The notes under the pieces: model-generated
What the model was told of the DNA's origin: nothing
Database searches by the model: none
What the model saw: the letters and a program-made list of their open reading frames with translations, nothing else
NCBI GenBank assembly: GCA_900540005.1
Contig: UQEM01000009.1
Location: forward strand, 1 to 35,604
Reading direction: 5' to 3'
DNA: 35,604 nt
Source of the DNA: an uncultured Ruminococcus sp.
GTDB taxonomy: Bacteria; Bacillota; Clostridia; Oscillospirales; Ruminococcaceae
Shown here: piece by piece, positions 33,534 to 35,604 of the stretch
Numbering within the stretch: the stretch's first letter is position 1
Layout: each line of letters starts with the position of its first letter
Translations under genes and position numbers: made by a program

Positions 33534-33535
33534 GA

Positions 33536-34711
33536 TTAAAATGTGATTTTTGCCTTATTGATAAGGGTAATTATGTTTTTAGGAGTCAGATAGTAATCTA
33601 TTTGATCGGGCGTGGTTATTTCGACTTTTTTCAATAGCCTATGAACATAGTCACGAACTTTTTCTTCAGCAGCGTCCACCGGAACATTATTTGCATCGGG
33701 AATATCAGCATGGACAGCTTTTGAAAACGATTCGAGTATTTCAATCCAAATGAACTGTGATAAATAAATCGCAAAGGATTCTTCTATCCAATAATCGATT
33801 TTTGTTTTTCGCAGTTTTCTTCCTATTTCTTTTATAGAAAAGTAGGGAGCAATATCTTCTATTCCTATCCAGATGTCAGCGAAGCAATAATCAAACTCCC
33901 CATCAGTAAGTTCCTGCATATATTCAACTGCATCTGCTTTAATAATATTGATCTTATCTTTATGCTGAAACTGGGGAAGAATGTGTTTCTCAAATAAATC
34001 GATAATATCTTGCTCAATTTCAATTATTGTAACTGATTCTACTTCATTTTTAAGAGATGCCATATATGCAAAATAGCCCATACCGCAGCCTAAAGTTAAT
34101 ACTTTGCCCTTAGCGTTTGAAATCGCATCAGCCATAGTATATACCTCGTTGGGTGTAACCGACATCCAAGTGCTTTTGATACTTGTTTGTCCTATTGCCG
34201 GATACTTTAATGTGTGAGTGAAACAACTTACGCGAGGAATATCAATATGTAATTGAGGCAATCGTTTAGGCGGGCTGTAAAGATCAACTTCAAAAGGCAT
34301 GAATTCATGGTAAAGTAGCTCATAGTCGCCTTGATGTTTTTCGTGAAAATCGATATTTTTAAAGTATGGATTATTCATGAATTCTTCAGCATCAAATACA
34401 CGGCACTCTTTTGAAATGGCTTGCATATAATAATTAAGGACGTCTGGGCGCTCACTTAAATATGGTGCAATCATTGACTCCACCATAAAAAGCAGTATCA
34501 GCTCATCATCTGAATAACCAGAATCCCCTCGCGCCTGCAAATCTCGGTTAGTTTTTTCTGCTTCAGCTCTAAGTGACTCAATATCTCCGGGAATTACCGA
34601 GTTTTCTTTTATAGAATGTGTAATGACTGTATTCACCATAGAGGAAAACGGCTTGATATCAAGCAGCTGCATTATTTTTTCGGTAATTCTTTTAGAGGGC
34701 AGAATTCTCAT
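33536..34711 (-). CDS. SAM-dependent methyltransferase, cargo gene
   Basis: This 391-residue protein has a Rossmann-type methyltransferase domain (about 190-300): motif I VLTLGCGMG (204-212), acidic E231 after the second strand, AD at 259-260, and motif IV FDYCFADIW (273-281). The layout is spermidine-synthase-like rather than DNA methylase-like, since no DPPY/NPPY motif is seen. The first 190 residues form a helical region I do not recognise. The gene is A+T-richer than its neighbours and has its own promoter and terminator, so it is a typical phage moron inserted between chaperone T and the tape measure gene. The substrate is unknown: host surface, small molecule or protein are possible. 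Confidence 0.82.
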   Translation of the reverse strand: MRILPSKRITEKIMQLLDIKPFSSMVNTVITHSIKENSVIPGDIESLRAEAEKTNRDLQARGDSGYSDDELILLFMVESMIAPYLSERPDVLNYYMQAISKECRVFDAEEFMNNPYFKNIDFHEKHQGDYELLYHEFMPFEVDLYSPPKRLPQLHIDIPRVSCFTHTLKYPAIGQTSIKSTWMSVTPNEVYTMADAISNAKGKVLTLGCGMGYFAYMASLKNEVESVTIIEIEQDIIDLFEKHILPQFQHKDKINIIKADAVEYMQELTDGEFDYCFADIWIGIEDIAPYFSIKEIGRKLRKTKIDYWIEESFAIYLSQFIWIEILESFSKAVHADIPDANNVPVDAAEEKVRDYVHRLLKKVEITTPDQIDYYLTPKNIITLINKAKITF

Positions 34712-34751
34712 ATAGCATCATCTCGCTTGCTGTGATAATAATCTTATAAAA

Positions 34752-34780
34752 ATTATAGCACAGCAGGGAGAAAAAGTCAA
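34752..34780 (-). promoter_or_regulatory. Strong promoter of methyltransferase gene
   Basis: On the minus strand TTGACT (plus 34775-34780) and TATAAT (plus 34752-34757) are 17 bases apart, 11 of 12 bases matching consensus. The -35 box abuts the chaperone T stop codon at 34781. Such a promoter should be active in the lysogen. Confidence 0.82.
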
Positions 34781-34948
34781 TCAGAACGCATCAAAATCAG
34801 CCTGTCCAGCGACCTCCGACCAGCCGTCATATTCGTCGTTTTCCTTTTCCGTGAACATATCATTCACGACTCCGATCGTGAGCAGATCAAGCTCCGAGAG
34901 AGACAGCCCGATCTGCACACATCGGAGAAGGAAGAGGGGCGTTGTCAT
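34781..34948 (-). CDS. Tail assembly chaperone T (frameshift extension)
   Basis: This 55-codon frame (MTTPLFLLRC to QADFDAF) overlaps the end of the chaperone G gene by 4 bases (ATGA). Its middle, LLTIGVVNDMFTEKENDEYD, matches the pattern of the second tail chaperone frame of Gram-positive siphoviruses. It is most likely made as the tail of a G-T fusion through the -1 slippery site at 34969-34975, giving about 181 residues (119 + 7 + 55). Independent start at the ATG is also possible. G and GT are thought to bind the tape measure protein during tail assembly. Confidence 0.78.
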   Translation of the reverse strand: MTTPLFLLRCVQIGLSLSELDLLTIGVVNDMFTEKENDEYDGWSEVAGQADFDAF

Positions 34949-35325
34949 CGGGCGGTCAGTTTTTCGATGTTTTTTTTAGATTCCGCCTGCGTCTCCACAT
35001 TGAGTCCCCATAGTTCAATGAGCTGCGGCAGCACCTCGTAAATGGAGAATGTGTTGAACGCTTCGAGCCATTCATCGGGATTGTCCGGCACGTTCTCCGG
35101 ATCAGCGTGTTTCGCCATGATGTAGGCGATATTCTCGAACACCTCAAGGCTCTCGATGTCAAGAGTAGAACCTTCCTCGTCGCCCTCCTGCACGGAAGTC
35201 TGAAGGGCAGCGAAGTCCTTGTAAATATCCCTGCGGAACTTGATGCGATAAAGGCGAGGCACAGCGGCACTCGCCTTGAACGGAACCTCGATGCCGTCAA
35301 CGGTGATTGTCTTTTTAATAGCCAT
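34945..35325 (-). CDS. Tail assembly chaperone G
   Basis: This 126-residue protein has the position and pattern of the first tail assembly chaperone (gpG-like) of Firmicutes siphoviruses: FKASAAVPRLYRIKFRRDIYKDF, then an acidic loop and VFENIAYIMAKHADP (62-76). It lies between the major tail protein and the tape measure region. AAGGAGG precedes the start. Near its end is an A8C run that forms a -1 slippery heptamer in the correct frame. Confidence 0.85.
   Translation of the reverse strand: MAIKKTITVDGIEVPFKASAAVPRLYRIKFRRDIYKDFAALQTSVQEGDEEGSTLDIESLEVFENIAYIMAKHADPENVPDNPDEWLEAFNTFSIYEVLPQLIELWGLNVETQAESKKNIEKLTAR
34969..34975 (-). promoter_or_regulatory. -1 ribosomal frameshift site, A AAA AAC
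   Basis: Within chaperone G, codons 117-119 read AAA AAA AAC, which contains the canonical slippery heptamer A AAA AAC. Slipping back by one base at codons 118-119 continues CAT CGA AAA ACT GAC CGC CCG and then enters the chaperone T frame at its ATG, with no stop between. A programmed shift at this place is known in many tailed phages. Confidence 0.8.
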
Positions 35326-35336
35326 GCTGTACCTCC

Positions 35337-35604
35337 TTACTCGGTCGCGCTGCCGCTTTTGGTTGTGCCTGCGGAACGTGTGCCGGTGCTGTTGTTGGTT
35401 GCAGCAGTCGGCATATACACAGCGTTGTACCAGTTGTCGTAGGTCGTCTGGTCGGTGCTTTCGCAGGTCTTGGACTTCACCAAACCGTTGGGCAGCGCCA
35501 ATGCCTTGAGGGAGAGCTTTTCCGTCTTGACGGACTTGCTCTCCTCGGTAGTCTCGCCCTCGGTCGCAGGACGGGACGCAGAGCAGCAGTACAGCACATG
35601 ACGG
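35337..35604 (-). CDS. Major tail protein, C-terminal part
   Basis: This frame is open to the right edge of the window, so the N terminus is missing. The 89 visible codons (RHVLYCCSASRP to KSGSATE) include TEKLSLKALALPNGLVKSKT and YDNWYNAVYMP, which fit the phi13-type major tail protein family, and end in a Ser/Thr/Gly-rich tail. The place directly before chaperone G is the usual one for the tube protein. The GTG at 35597 is only an internal codon. Confidence 0.65.
   Translation of the reverse strand, partial: RHVLYCCSASRPATEGETTEESKSVKTEKLSLKALALPNGLVKSKTCESTDQTTYDNWYNAVYMPTAATNNSTGTRSAGTTKSGSATE

Larger units (their letters stand above)
18391..35604. mobile_element. Prophage, siphovirus-like, left part
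   Basis: From the recombinase operon to the right edge the content is phage: serine integrases, lysis genes, tail fibres, tail hub, distal tail, tape measure, tail chaperones and part of the major tail protein. Nearly all are on the minus strand, in the usual siphovirus order. The left edge is placed within 18066-18467 and the exact base is unknown. The right end, head genes, replication and lysogeny control are outside the window. Long intact structural genes suggest a recent or functional prophage. Confidence 0.9.

Noticed and set aside
33536..34711. Phage DNA methyltransferase
   Set aside because: A SAM loop is present but no DPPY/NPPY-type catalytic motif or target-recognition region is visible.
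18066..35604. CRISPR array or tRNA gene as integration site
   Set aside because: No regularly spaced identical repeats and no cloverleaf-like segment were seen; the recombinases are of the serine type, which often do not use tRNA genes.

Overview
The window looks like the end of an assembled contig from a Gram-positive anaerobe of the class Clostridia. My best guess is a Ruminococcus-like member of the Oscillospiraceae. This rests on strong AGGAGG-type ribosome sites, a single bifunctional Rel, a recJ-rel-MBL-hemZ-rlmD gene order, meso-diaminopimelate dehydrogenase, and a clostridial-type prophage integrated by serine recombinases. No rRNA or tRNA is present to fix the taxon. The first 45 bases are not biological: they are an Illumina Nextera i5 primer/adapter tail, including an index octamer, left on the contig.

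Bases 171-18065 are host chromosome. In order they hold: a large PAS/GGDEF/EAL cyclic-di-GMP protein with degenerate cyclase domains; a LysR regulator divergent from an aldo/keto reductase and a carboxymuconolactone decarboxylase-cupin fusion, with a perfect 11-bp inverted repeat between them; meso-DAP dehydrogenase on the minus strand; ftsH; a small COG2426 membrane protein; and a compact run of recJ, rel, a metallo-beta-lactamase-fold hydrolase, hemZ and rlmD. The last three of these overlap one another. Promoters and hairpin terminators can be read for several of these units.

Bases 18066-18467 hold no convincing gene and probably contain the host/prophage junction. From about 18400 to the window end lies the integration, lysis and tail part of a siphovirus-like prophage, almost all on the minus strand. 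Read in transcription order from the right edge it encodes: major tail protein (partial), tail chaperone G with a -1 slippery site leading into chaperone T, tape measure protein, distal tail protein, a Gp37-like tail hub protein, two tail fibre or receptor-binding proteins (one with BspA-type leucine-rich repeats), an unrecognised tail-end protein, holin, a two-domain endolysin, a SHOCT-like small protein, and three overlapping serine-recombinase genes. The middle recombinase gene lacks the catalytic domain. Head and replication genes and the far attachment site lie outside the window.

Two A+T-rich cargo insertions interrupt the tail operon. One is a 391-residue SAM-dependent methyltransferase with its own near-consensus promoter and terminator, between chaperone T and the tape measure gene. 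The other is an unrecognised plus-strand gene with its own promoter, opposite to the tail operon and apparently broken by a frameshift at a T6 run. These two are the best candidates for undescribed functions such as superinfection exclusion, defence or lysogenic conversion, but nothing in the sequence proves such a role.
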